Source: Streptomyces sp. Ru73
GTDB lineage: Bacteria; Actinomycetota; Actinomycetes; Streptomycetales; Streptomycetaceae
NCBI RefSeq assembly: GCF_002920575.1
Contig: NZ_PQSQ01000024.1
Span: 1-64,000 of the forward strand
Direction: 5' to 3'
Length of the DNA stretch: 64,000 nt
Shown here: in pieces, positions 1-7,759 of the stretch
Layout: each line of letters opens with the position of its first letter
Numbering within the stretch: the stretch's first letter is position 1
Translations under genes and position numbers: made by a program
The notes under the pieces: generated by a model
Seen by the model: only the letters and a program-made list of their open reading frames with translations
What the model was told of the DNA's origin: nothing
Databases searched by the model: none

Positions 1-107
1 GGAGGGAAATCGGGAGCCTCCGGACACCGCTCGGCCTGCGGGGTGGTGCCGTGCGGGAAGCGGATCACCCTGTGGACAACGCCCACGCCGCGACCCGCCC
101 CCCTAAA

Positions 108-128
108 CTCCCCGGACTGTAAGGGGAG
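108..128 (-). terminator. Weak hairpin after first M4 peptidase gene
   Basis: A 6-bp CTCCCC/GGGGAG stem with a 9-nt loop lies 16 nt beyond the stop codon of the minus-strand metallopeptidase. It is a plausible but weak factor-independent terminator. No gene is visible in bases 1-143. Confidence 0.35.
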
Positions 129-143
129 CCTGGTGGCGAAGCG

Positions 144-1769
144 TTACTTCACGTTGACGCCCGTCCACGCCGCCTCGACGCCCTTGACCTCGGCGCCGTC
201 CTTGCCGTACAGGTCGGTCGCGGCCTTCACGGTCGCCTCGCGGGCCGCCGCGTAGTCGGTCGTCGAGGTCATGTACTCGGTCAGCGCCTTGTACCAGATC
301 TTCTCGGCCTTGTCCCGGCCGATGCCCTCGACCTTGGAGCCGTCGGCGGTCGGGCTGTCGTACTTCACCCCGCCGATCTCCTTGGCGCCGCTGCCCTCGG
401 ACAGCAGGTAGAAGAAGTGGTTGGCGATGCCCGACGAGTAGTGCACGTCGACGTCGCCGGCGCCCTTCTTCCAGAAGTCCAGCGACTGGCCGTCCTTGCT
501 GGGCTTGTCCATGTACCGCAGCGGCGAGCCGTCACCGTTGATGTCGATCTTCTCGCCGATGAGGTAGTCGCCCGGGTCCTCGGTGTTCTTCGCGCTGAAC
601 TCCGCCGAGGTGCCGAAGATGTCGGAGGTGGCCTCGTTCAGGCCGCCGGACTCACCGCTGTACTCCAGGCCGGCCGTCGCCGAGGTGACGCCGTGCGACA
701 TCTCGTGCGCCGCCACGTCCAGCGCGGTCAGCGGGTGGGTGTCGCCCTGGCCGTCGCCGTACGTCATGCAGAAGCAGCTGTCGTCCCAGAACGCGTTGAC
801 GTACTCCTTGCCGTAGTGCACCCGGGACGTCGCGCCCTTGCCGTCGCCCTTGATGCCGCTGCGGCCGTGCACGTTCTTGTAGTAGTCCCAGGTGACCTGG
901 GCACCGTACGCCGCGTCGACGGCCGCGGTCTGCGGGTCGTCACCCTTGCCGGTGCCCCACTTGTCGTCCTCGTCCGTGAGCAGCTTGCCCTCGCCGCTCT
1001 CCGAACCGCCCAGGTCGAGCGTGGAGTGACCGCCGCGGCTGTCGTCGGTCAGCTCGTAGCCGCCGCTGCCCTTCTTGGTGGCCAGCTCGACCTTGCCGCT
1101 GTACATGCTGGTGCCGGCGCCGGTCTCGATGGCCTGGTGCTCGAAGAGCTTCTTGCCGGTGTTCGCGTCGGTGATGACGTGCAGCTCGCTGGGCGTGCCG
1201 TCCTTCTGCACACCCTTGACCACGGTCTCGTACGCCAGGACCGGCTTGCCGGAGGCGGCCCAGACGACCTTGTTCGGGGTGGCGGCGTCGGACTTCTTGA
1301 TGCCCTCGGTCTTCCCGGACACCGACTCCGCCGAGGCCGCGGCCTTCGTCGGGCTGATCTTCGCGGTGGTGGAGGCGACCGCGACGGAGCCCTTGGCGGC
1401 CTTGGTCGTGGACTTGATCGCGCCGCCCTTGGCCTGGTGGACGATCAGGTCGCCGCCGAGGACGGGCAGGCCGTCGTAGGTGCGGTCGTAGCGGGTGTGC
1501 GTGGTCCCGTCGGCGTCCTTGATGACGTCCTTGACGACCAGCTTCTCCTTGGCGCCGAGCCCGAGCTCCTCGGCGGTCTTCGCCTTGGTGGCCTGCGCGT
1601 CGCGCAGCAGCTCGGCGCGGTGCGAGGCGGTCATCTTCGCCGGTGCGCCGGCCGCCTCGTGGGTGGCGGGCGCCGCGCCCGCCGTGGTGGCGATGCCGGC
1701 CGCGAGCAGTGCGGCGGCGGCCACGGAGGCGCCGGCGATACGAGTGGTACGCGATATGTGGGGGGTCAC
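144..1769 (-). CDS. Secreted M4 family (thermolysin-like) neutral metallopeptidase
   Basis: This is an extracellular zinc endopeptidase made as a prepro-protein of 541 aa. A Sec signal peptide (Arg-rich start, then Ala/Leu core to about residue 33) is followed by an FTP/PepSY-type propeptide (about 45-210) and the M4 catalytic domain. HEMSH near residue 355 and the downstream NEATSDIFG helix supply the two zinc-binding His, the catalytic Glu and the third zinc ligand, so the enzyme should be active. The GTG start is set by GAAGGAG 7 nt upstream. It has no C-terminal P domain, unlike the paralogue immediately upstream; the two look like a tandem duplication. A perfect 16-bp-stem terminator separates them, so each is probably transcribed alone. 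Its role is likely scavenging of extracellular protein. Confidence 0.95.
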   Translation of the reverse strand: MTPHISRTTRIAGASVAAAALLAAGIATTAGAAPATHEAAGAPAKMTASHRAELLRDAQATKAKTAEELGLGAKEKLVVKDVIKDADGTTHTRYDRTYDGLPVLGGDLIVHQAKGGAIKSTTKAAKGSVAVASTTAKISPTKAAASAESVSGKTEGIKKSDAATPNKVVWAASGKPVLAYETVVKGVQKDGTPSELHVITDANTGKKLFEHQAIETGAGTSMYSGKVELATKKGSGGYELTDDSRGGHSTLDLGGSESGEGKLLTDEDDKWGTGKGDDPQTAAVDAAYGAQVTWDYYKNVHGRSGIKGDGKGATSRVHYGKEYVNAFWDDSCFCMTYGDGQGDTHPLTALDVAAHEMSHGVTSATAGLEYSGESGGLNEATSDIFGTSAEFSAKNTEDPGDYLIGEKIDINGDGSPLRYMDKPSKDGQSLDFWKKGAGDVDVHYSSGIANHFFYLLSEGSGAKEIGGVKYDSPTADGSKVEGIGRDKAEKIWYKALTEYMTSTTDYAAAREATVKAATDLYGKDGAEVKGVEAAWTGVNVK

Positions 1770-1912
1770 GCGTGCTCCTTCAACTTTGCTCTGAGGTGGG
1801 GGTGCAAAGCGATGCGGGTGGTACGTGCGGGGTCAGCGTGCCATTCCAACCGGCCGCTGTCACCGGGTAATTGGGCCCGGTTTGCAATTTGTTCGCAAAG
1901 AGCGCGCTGTCG

Positions 1913-1925
1913 TCCGCATAACGGA
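1913..1925. promoter_or_regulatory. Copy A of 13-bp TCCGYATAACGGA motif
   Basis: TCCGCATAACGGA lies 144 bp upstream of the first M4 peptidase start. The arms TCCG/CGGA are inverted repeats. Near-identical elements lie at 4271-4283 (upstream of the second M4 gene) and 32435-32447 (upstream of the oligopeptide transporter). It may be a shared operator for protein-utilisation genes; the function is inferred only from placement. Confidence 0.35.
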
Positions 1926-1926
1926 G

Positions 1927-1962
1927 GAGTGCCACCCCCGCCGTCCGGCGGGGGTGGCACTC
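1927..1962 (-). terminator. Strong terminator after second M4 peptidase
   Basis: A perfect 16-bp stem with a 4-nt GTCC loop starts 29 nt past the stop codon of the 679-aa peptidase gene. It has no T tract, which is usual for Streptomyces terminators. It insulates the two paralogous protease genes. Confidence 0.8.
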
Positions 1963-1991
1963 GGGTCGTACGGGACCGCTCGGGAGCGGTG

Positions 1992-4031
1992 TCAGAAGGT
2001 GAGCTTCCAGCTGTTCAGGCGGCCGCTGTCACCGGAGTACACGTCCCGGATCCGCAGCTTCCAGGTGCCGGCCGCGTTCTCCGAGGAGGCGTTGACCGTG
2101 TAGGTGGTCTTCACGTCCGCCGCCGAGTCCCAGGCGCTGGAGTTCTTCAGGCGGTACGCCGTGCCGTCCGGCGCGACCAGGTCGAGCACCAGGTCACCGC
2201 GGTAGCTGTGGGTGATGTCCACGCCGACCTTGAGCGTGCTCGGGGCCTTGCCGGTGCGGTTGACGGTGATCGGCGAGGTGACCGTGGCGCCCGTGTCCGG
2301 GATCGCCAAGCCGTCCTTGTTCTCGTAGACGTTGCCGCCCGGGTCGCCCGGGTCGCCGCCGTCCCCGACGCGGCTGCCGACGTTCACCGCGGCCCAGGTG
2401 TTGGCGACCGTGTTGTACGTCGCGGTGTCCTTGCCGAAGAGGTCGGCGGCGGCCTGCAGGGTGGCGGTGCGGGCCGCCGCGTAGTTGGTGCTGGAGGTCA
2501 TGTACTGGCTGAGCGCCTTGAACCAGACCTTCTCGGCGTTGGCCCGGCCGATGCCCGGCACGGACAGCCCGTCGTACGTGGGGCTGTCGTAGTGCACGCC
2601 GTTCACGTCCTTCGCGCCGCTGCCCTCGGACAGCAGGTAGAAGAAGTGGTTGGCGACGCCGGAGGAGTAGTGCACGTCGACGTTGCCGACGCCGGAGTAC
2701 CAGTAGTCCTTGGACGCGCCGTCCTTGCTGGGCTTGTCCATGTAGCGCAGCGGGGTGCCGTCGCCGTTGATGTCGATCTTCTCGCCGACCAGGTAGTCGC
2801 CCGGGTCCTGGGCGTTGTTGGCGTTGAACTCGACGGCCGCGGCGAAGATGTCCGAGGTCGCCTCGTTCAGGCCGCCGGACTCACCGCTGTACGTGAGGTT
2901 CGCGGTCGCGGAGGTGACGCCGTGCGTCATCTCGTGGGCCGCCACGTCGATCGAGGTGAGCGGGGCCGCGTTGCCGGACCCGTCGCCGTAGGTCATGCAG
3001 AAGCAGCTGTCGTCCCAGAAGGCGTTCACGTAGTTGTTGCCGTAGTGGACCCGGCTGTACGCGCCGACGCCGTCGCCCCTGATGCCGGAGCGGCCGTGCA
3101 CGTTCTTGTAGTAGTCCCAGGTGAGCTGGGCGCCGTACGCGGCGTCCACGCCGGCGGTCTGGACGTTCTGCGGGGTGCCGTCGCCCCACACGTCGTCCGG
3201 GTCGGTGAAGAGCGTGCCGGTGCCGGACGAGCCGTGGTTGAGGTTGTACGTCTTGTGGTTGCCGCGCGCGGTGTCGGTCATGGTGTACGACGGCGCGGTC
3301 CCGATGGTCACCTTGCCGCTGTACTGGCTGTTGCCGGTGCCCTGCTCGATCTCCTGGTACTGGAAGAGCTGCTTGCCGGTGCTCGCGTCGGTGATGACGT
3401 GCAGCCGGTTGGGCGTCTGGCCGTCCTCCTGGGTGCCGCCGACCACGGTCTCGTAGGCGAGGACCGGCTTGCCGTCCGCCGCCCAGACGACCTTGCGGGG
3501 CTCCTTGGCGTCGGACTTCTCGGCGCCCTCCGCCTTCGACGCCTTCAGCGCCTTGGCCTCGGCGGTCGCCGGGGTCACGGCCGCCTTGGTGCTCGGCACC
3601 GCGATCCTGGCCTTGTTGCCCTTGGTGACCCGCTCGACCTTGCCGGTCCGGGTCTCGTGCACGACCAGGTCGCCGCCGAGCACGGGCAGGCCCTTGTAGG
3701 TCCGCTCGTACCGGGTGTGGGTCGTGCCGTCGACGTCCTGCTGGACGTCCCGGACCACCAGCTTCTCCTCGGCGCCGAGCTGCAGCTTCTTCGCCGTCTG
3801 CGCGGTGGTGGCGGCGGCCTCCTTCAGCAGCTCCGCACGCTGCGAGGGGGAGAGCTTGGCGGGCAGTGCGCCCGCCCGGGGCTGTGCGTGGGTGCCGCCC
3901 GGGTTGGGGGCTGCGTTGCCGGCGCCGGTCTGCACGCCGACGGCGAGCAGAGCGGTCACGGCGACGAGGGTGCCGGTGGCCATCGCGCGTCTGCGGGCCT
4001 GTCCGGAACGTGCATGGGGGGTGCGTCTCAC
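1992..4031 (-). CDS. Secreted M4 metallopeptidase with C-terminal P domain
   Basis: A 679-aa extracellular thermolysin-family protease. An Arg-rich N terminus and hydrophobic segment form a signal peptide (about 1-40). The FTP/PepSY propeptide follows, then the M4 catalytic domain with HEMTH near residue 366 and the NEATSDIF segment. A Gly/Pro/Asp-rich linker (about 556-570) leads to a P/homoB domain of about 110 aa, the beta-sandwich found at the C terminus of many secreted bacterial proteases. The GTG start has AGAAGGAG 7 nt upstream. It shares high identity with the 541-aa neighbour through the catalytic part (for example the WDYYKNVHGRSGIKGDG-like segment). Its gene contains the terminator-proximal end of the tandem pair. 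The long 5' region (4032-4306) holds the likely promoter and motif copy B. Confidence 0.95.
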   Translation of the reverse strand: MRRTPHARSGQARRRAMATGTLVAVTALLAVGVQTGAGNAAPNPGGTHAQPRAGALPAKLSPSQRAELLKEAAATTAQTAKKLQLGAEEKLVVRDVQQDVDGTTHTRYERTYKGLPVLGGDLVVHETRTGKVERVTKGNKARIAVPSTKAAVTPATAEAKALKASKAEGAEKSDAKEPRKVVWAADGKPVLAYETVVGGTQEDGQTPNRLHVITDASTGKQLFQYQEIEQGTGNSQYSGKVTIGTAPSYTMTDTARGNHKTYNLNHGSSGTGTLFTDPDDVWGDGTPQNVQTAGVDAAYGAQLTWDYYKNVHGRSGIRGDGVGAYSRVHYGNNYVNAFWDDSCFCMTYGDGSGNAAPLTSIDVAAHEMTHGVTSATANLTYSGESGGLNEATSDIFAAAVEFNANNAQDPGDYLVGEKIDINGDGTPLRYMDKPSKDGASKDYWYSGVGNVDVHYSSGVANHFFYLLSEGSGAKDVNGVHYDSPTYDGLSVPGIGRANAEKVWFKALSQYMTSSTNYAAARTATLQAAADLFGKDTATYNTVANTWAAVNVGSRVGDGGDPGDPGGNVYENKDGLAIPDTGATVTSPITVNRTGKAPSTLKVGVDITHSYRGDLVLDLVAPDGTAYRLKNSSAWDSAADVKTTYTVNASSENAAGTWKLRIRDVYSGDSGRLNSWKLTF

Positions 4032-4270
4032 GCTGGCTCCTTCTGCGGGGCCACGACGGGATGTGCCGCGGCCGGGGGGACCGGTCGGCTGGGTGGCCGT
4101 CCGGGCAGAACAAGTGCGTGTGGGGGGAGGCGGTACGGAAGTGACCGGCGCGGGCGGTGATGCTGTGGGGACCCGCCCCGACTGCCGCGCAGCTTCCCAC
4201 CTGCCTTACCCGATTGTCAGGGCCCGTACAAAAAAGTGGCCGGAAACCGTCCGTAGAGCGGCGGTTGGTG

Positions 4271-4283
4271 TTCGTATAACGGT
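4271..4283. promoter_or_regulatory. Copy B of 13-bp TCCGYATAACGGA-like motif
   Basis: TTCGTATAACGGT sits 240 bp upstream of the 679-aa M4 peptidase start, in a lower-GC stretch between that gene and the membrane-protein gene. An AAACCG element lies 23-28 bp before it, and a similar AAACCG lies before copy C at 32435. No other feature was recognised in 4032-4306. Confidence 0.35.
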
Positions 4284-4306
4284 CAACCAGTGGCCGGCGC
4301 GGCCTG

Positions 4307-4924
4307 TCACCGGCCCCGCAGCGGGGGAGCCGCCGACGGAAGACCGACCCGCTCCTGACACCGAGCCGCCCGCTGCGCATGCCGAGCCGCCTGAACGGCG
4401 AAGTCGGACAGCGCCTGACGAAGCGCGCCACCGGAGACGCGGCTGTCGCCCGCAGCCGTCGCCTCGATGTCCAGCGCGAACCTCGTCTCGGCGGCTTCGC
4501 TCTTCTGTCCTGGCGGCGTACAGGGCAGGTAGATCATCGTCTTTGTCGGCCACGAAAGGAGATGCATCGTTCCCGGCGGTTCGATGTAGCCGGTGCCTAG
4601 GTCCTTCCGCCAGTAGTCGCGCCACGATGCCACGCTGGCATCGCGCCTCTTCACGACAGCCGAAATCATCGACTCCCCTGCATCGAGCGAGCAGAGGAAG
4701 AAGAAGTTGTCTGCCGGTGATTCGTGCGATTCTTCCTTGACCTCATGTGCAGCGGGGAGAATCTTTGCCGCGGTCGCCCGCTGAACGGCGCCGCCGCACG
4801 GCCGCTCAGGAAGTTTTTCTATGCCGTCCAGGTATATTTCTCGATACCCGAACACCGCGCCGGCGAGCAGTGCCACGCAGCCGATTCCGCCGACGAGCAA
4901 GTTGCGCCTCGGGTTTCTCTTCAC
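4307..4924 (-). CDS. Membrane-anchored extracytoplasmic protein of unknown function (accessory unit gene 3)
   Basis: A 205-aa protein of no family I can name. A basic N terminus (KRNPRR) and one hydrophobic helix (about 9-27) anchor it, with the remainder predicted outside the cell. That part has four or five Cys residues (around 43, 77, 135 and 169), which could form disulfides. The GTG start is preceded by AAAGGAAG at 7 nt and lies 21 nt after the stop of the DUF6571-like gene, so it belongs to the same operon. Parts of the gene are near 52-53% GC, far below the surrounding 72%, a sign of transfer. By position it could be an immunity or partner protein for the large upstream product; that is inference only. 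Confidence 0.75.
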   Translation of the reverse strand: MKRNPRRNLLVGGIGCVALLAGAVFGYREIYLDGIEKLPERPCGGAVQRATAAKILPAAHEVKEESHESPADNFFFLCSLDAGESMISAVVKRRDASVASWRDYWRKDLGTGYIEPPGTMHLLSWPTKTMIYLPCTPPGQKSEAAETRFALDIEATAAGDSRVSGGALRQALSDFAVQAARHAQRAARCQERVGLPSAAPPLRGR

Positions 4925-4945
4925 TGTGATGCTTCCTTTGAAGGC

Positions 4946-7105
4946 TCAAGAGGTGGCGCTCTTGCCGACTTCCTCCAGGCGGGTGTCGCTTTCGAGCCAG
5001 CCGGCTCTTACGGCCTCGCGGATCTCGTTGTCCATGGCGTCCTGGCTCGGGCCGGAGTCGTAGGATTTCCGCGCCTGGCGGCCCGCTTCGATGACGGTTC
5101 CGAGCGTGTCGTCCTCGGAGATGTAAAGGCGGCGCCCACTTTGGTACATCGCCTTGTCCAAGCCGTCGAGTTCCCTGCCGTCCATGATGCGGTCCACGCC
5201 CATCGTCGCGGCGGCGGAGAAGAATGCGCCGCCTGCCCCCACGGCCGCCTCCGCAGTCGCCCCCACCGGAGCGAGAGCGACTGCGCCGACCGCGAAGCCT
5301 GTGGACAGCATCGTTTTGAAGAACTCGCCCTGCCGCTGCATCGCTTCGTTCTCCCCCTGTTCTCCCTCCTGCTGATGTTCGACTTCCATGCCCTGGCGGG
5401 AGTGCGCCAGGATGCCGTCGATCAGACCGGAGTTGTGCGAGATCGCTTCGATGGCGGCGCTGGTGCTTCCCCCGAAAAGGTGCGGATCGGCGATGTGAGC
5501 TTCCATCGTGCTGCTCGTGTAGATGCTGCGGCCGTAGACGACGGCGGCACTGGCATCGTCGTCCCTGCCCAGTGCACTCAAGAACCGGTACGTGTCGGCA
5601 CGGTCGAGGCCGTCCGGCGCATCGCTGTTCGTCAGGAAGATGTGTTCGGCGCCCAGCCCGGCGATGGTCCGGTTGATCTCCGGCATGTACGCCGCCGCCA
5701 TGTGGCCCAGGCTGGCTCCCATGTGGTTGTCGACGAGGGCGGAGCCGCCGTCGGGGTTGGCGACGGCGTGCATGACGTTTCTCATGATGGCGACCTGGGT
5801 CCGGTTGTGCGGGACGGGTGCGGCCGGTGTGGTGTCACCGTGGGCGACGCCGGTGACGGCGGCTTCCAGGGCTTGGCCTACCGAGGTGCCCCGGTCGGTG
5901 TTCTTCGTGCTCTCCAGGAGGTGGTTCAGGTCGGCCTTCCGGGCGAAGGTGTGCTCGGCGGCCTCCGGGGCGTGCGAGAGGGCGGTCATGAAGCCGGTCA
6001 CGGGATCGTGTCCGTCGTCCTTGCCGAACACGAGGTCGACGCCGTCGATGTTCTCCCAGATTTCTTCCGTGCGGGTCGCGCCCATGGCGTGGCTCTTGTC
6101 CTTGCGGAGCAGGGCACTGCCGTAGGAGTCGAGGAACTCCGTGTCGTACCGGCCGTGGCGCAACAGGCTGCTCATGACCTGGAAACCGAGCGCGCCGGCG
6201 GAGCTGCGTACGGGGTCCGGCCGGAAGCTGGTGTTGCCCGCCGTGACGACCGACTCTTCCCAGTGCTGCATCGCGGGGCTGTCGGAGTGCGTCGCGGTGG
6301 CCAGCGTCATGCCGAGGTTCGTCTGCAGGTCCCGCAGCATGGCGGCATGGCCGCGGTCGCCCTGGTGTGCGCCGGCCGTCCGCGTCCAGAACTCCAGCGT
6401 TCCGTTGCCGCCGAGTTTCGTGGCGAAGGTCTCGGCGAAGAGTTCGTCGTTGCGGTACTTCTTCAGGTCCCGGCCGAGCGCGCCGAGCTGCTTCAGCGAC
6501 ATGCCCTTCGGGTTCCTGGCCGCCCTGGCCCATTCCTCGGCCCGGTGCACTGCCCGGGCCGCGGAGTCGCGGTCCTTGTACGAGGCGCCCGAGAAGCCGT
6601 ACTTGCTCTGGTCCACCAGCGTCCGCAGGACCTTCGCCGCGGTGGTGTCGCACTCCGTGGCCTTGCCGAGGATTTCCGCGATCTCGTCCCTGACGGCGCC
6701 GAGCTCGCCCTCGGTGGGCTGCTCCTCTTCCGCCGTGCACAGGGAGCTGACGACGAACTTGCCGCCGCCCGTGGGCACCACGCTGATCTTCTTGTCCCGG
6801 GCGCGGCCCAGCGCGTCCCTGAGCTTCTCGCGGTGGCTGATGAGCTCGCCGCGGGTGTCCCGGAGGATGTTGCGGATGGAGGAGGCCTGGGTGACCGCGT
6901 CAGCGAACTCCGCCGCCGTCTTGGTGACGAACTCCCGGGTGACGGTGGCGTTGAGGCCCGCCCAGTCCGCCTTCTTGGCCTTGCCGTCGAGCTCCCGCTC
7001 CGCCCGCTCCCGGAGTCTCGTGAGCTTGCCCACCATGTCCGACCAGTCCGTGACCGCCTCGCCGAGCCGGGCGAAGTTGCCGTGCTGCAGGGCTTCCAGG
7101 TCCAT
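4946..7105 (-). CDS. DUF6571-like large protein with ESX/WXG-type N-terminal helices
   Basis: A 719-aa protein resembling actinobacterial DUF6571 proteins as I remember them. It begins with a helical WXG100-like segment (MDLEALQHGNFARLGEAV, then DW..MV..L..L) and continues with AEFADA and RGELI helices. A long middle region contains YGFSGASYKDRDSAA and a DPVTGFMTAL segment. A hydrophobic glycine/alanine-rich stretch (about 585-635) precedes a charged C terminus. It has no Sec signal, as expected for type VII cargo. The start ATG overlaps the upstream stop (TGATG), implying translational coupling. The architecture suggests a secreted polymorphic-toxin-like or cell-surface protein, but no toxin domain is recognisable to me. 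GC is below that of the flanking genes. Confidence 0.8.
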   Translation of the reverse strand: MDLEALQHGNFARLGEAVTDWSDMVGKLTRLRERAERELDGKAKKADWAGLNATVTREFVTKTAAEFADAVTQASSIRNILRDTRGELISHREKLRDALGRARDKKISVVPTGGGKFVVSSLCTAEEEQPTEGELGAVRDEIAEILGKATECDTTAAKVLRTLVDQSKYGFSGASYKDRDSAARAVHRAEEWARAARNPKGMSLKQLGALGRDLKKYRNDELFAETFATKLGGNGTLEFWTRTAGAHQGDRGHAAMLRDLQTNLGMTLATATHSDSPAMQHWEESVVTAGNTSFRPDPVRSSAGALGFQVMSSLLRHGRYDTEFLDSYGSALLRKDKSHAMGATRTEEIWENIDGVDLVFGKDDGHDPVTGFMTALSHAPEAAEHTFARKADLNHLLESTKNTDRGTSVGQALEAAVTGVAHGDTTPAAPVPHNRTQVAIMRNVMHAVANPDGGSALVDNHMGASLGHMAAAYMPEINRTIAGLGAEHIFLTNSDAPDGLDRADTYRFLSALGRDDDASAAVVYGRSIYTSSTMEAHIADPHLFGGSTSAAIEAISHNSGLIDGILAHSRQGMEVEHQQEGEQGENEAMQRQGEFFKTMLSTGFAVGAVALAPVGATAEAAVGAGGAFFSAAATMGVDRIMDGRELDGLDKAMYQSGRRLYISEDDTLGTVIEAGRQARKSYDSGPSQDAMDNEIREAVRAGWLESDTRLEEVGKSATS

Positions 7106-7554
7106 CAGTGGCCGTCCCGCGAGTCGAACGCCTTGTCGAGGTCGGAAATGCGGCTGAAGACGGTGGCGAGGTACGTCTCATCGCCCCGGTGCGCCTTCCG
7201 GGTGCAGTCGAGGTGGTTCGAGATGTGGGCGCACGCGTCGAGCAGGGACCACTGCTGCTCCGTCCACCGGCTCATGACGTGCTCCAGCGCGCTCCCCAGT
7301 GCGAAGTCCGCCTTGAGTGAGGAAGCGGCCTCGTAACTGCTGAGACGTGCATGGTTCCCGTCGCGGCTGAGGTCCTGGTGGAGCCTGAAGGCGGCGTCAC
7401 CGATGGCCGCCAGATCCTGTTGGCTCACCCGCAGGTCGCCGGGCGGATCGGCGGCTCTCGTGCCTTCCGGGGCCAGCTGGTTGAGACGCACATGAGTTCG
7501 CCGGGCGTCGGACGAATCCGTCTTGAGCTGCTTCCACTCGGCTTCGAAGGACAT
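7105..7554 (-). CDS. Small helical ESX/WXG-like partner protein (accessory unit gene 1)
   Basis: A 149-aa protein with no signal peptide or membrane segment, starting MSFEAEWKQLK. I chose ATG 7554 over upstream starts because AAGGAAG lies 7 nt before it. It is largely helical, with a conserved-looking ACAHISNHLD segment in the second half that I recall from proteins encoded directly before DUF6571 genes in other Streptomyces. Its stop overlaps the start of the 719-aa protein by one base, so the two products are probably made in equal amounts and may form a complex. A chaperone or secretion-partner role is inferred. No ESX ATPase or EsxA/B gene is in the window. Confidence 0.75.
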   Translation of the reverse strand: MSFEAEWKQLKTDSSDARRTHVRLNQLAPEGTRAADPPGDLRVSQQDLAAIGDAAFRLHQDLSRDGNHARLSSYEAASSLKADFALGSALEHVMSRWTEQQWSLLDACAHISNHLDCTRKAHRGDETYLATVFSRISDLDKAFDSRDGH

Positions 7555-7759
7555 GTGGTCCGCTTCCTTGGCCTGCTCGATGCGACGGGAAGCCGCGTGA
7601 GAGGAGGGCCCGTTGTGCAGCGTGGGCAGGAGAAAACCGACACGGACGAGCACACGGTGTGCAGCGTGCCGTGTGAGGCATGGGAGATCTTACGGACGCA
7701 CGGGCCGCTCGGCAGCCGTTGCCGATATTCGCCGGAAGCCGGTCTCCGGCGACCATCGG

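Noticed and set aside
417..4160. 1247-codon open frame on the plus strand
   Set aside because: It is antisense to the two M4 peptidases and continues through their gap; the product is Arg/Gly/Val-rich low-complexity, as expected from GC-rich codon shadows.
4724..7336. 870-codon plus-strand frame opposite the accessory unit
   Set aside because: It is a mirror of the DUF6571-like gene. The minus-strand genes have ribosome-binding sites, coupling and recognisable helical proteins.
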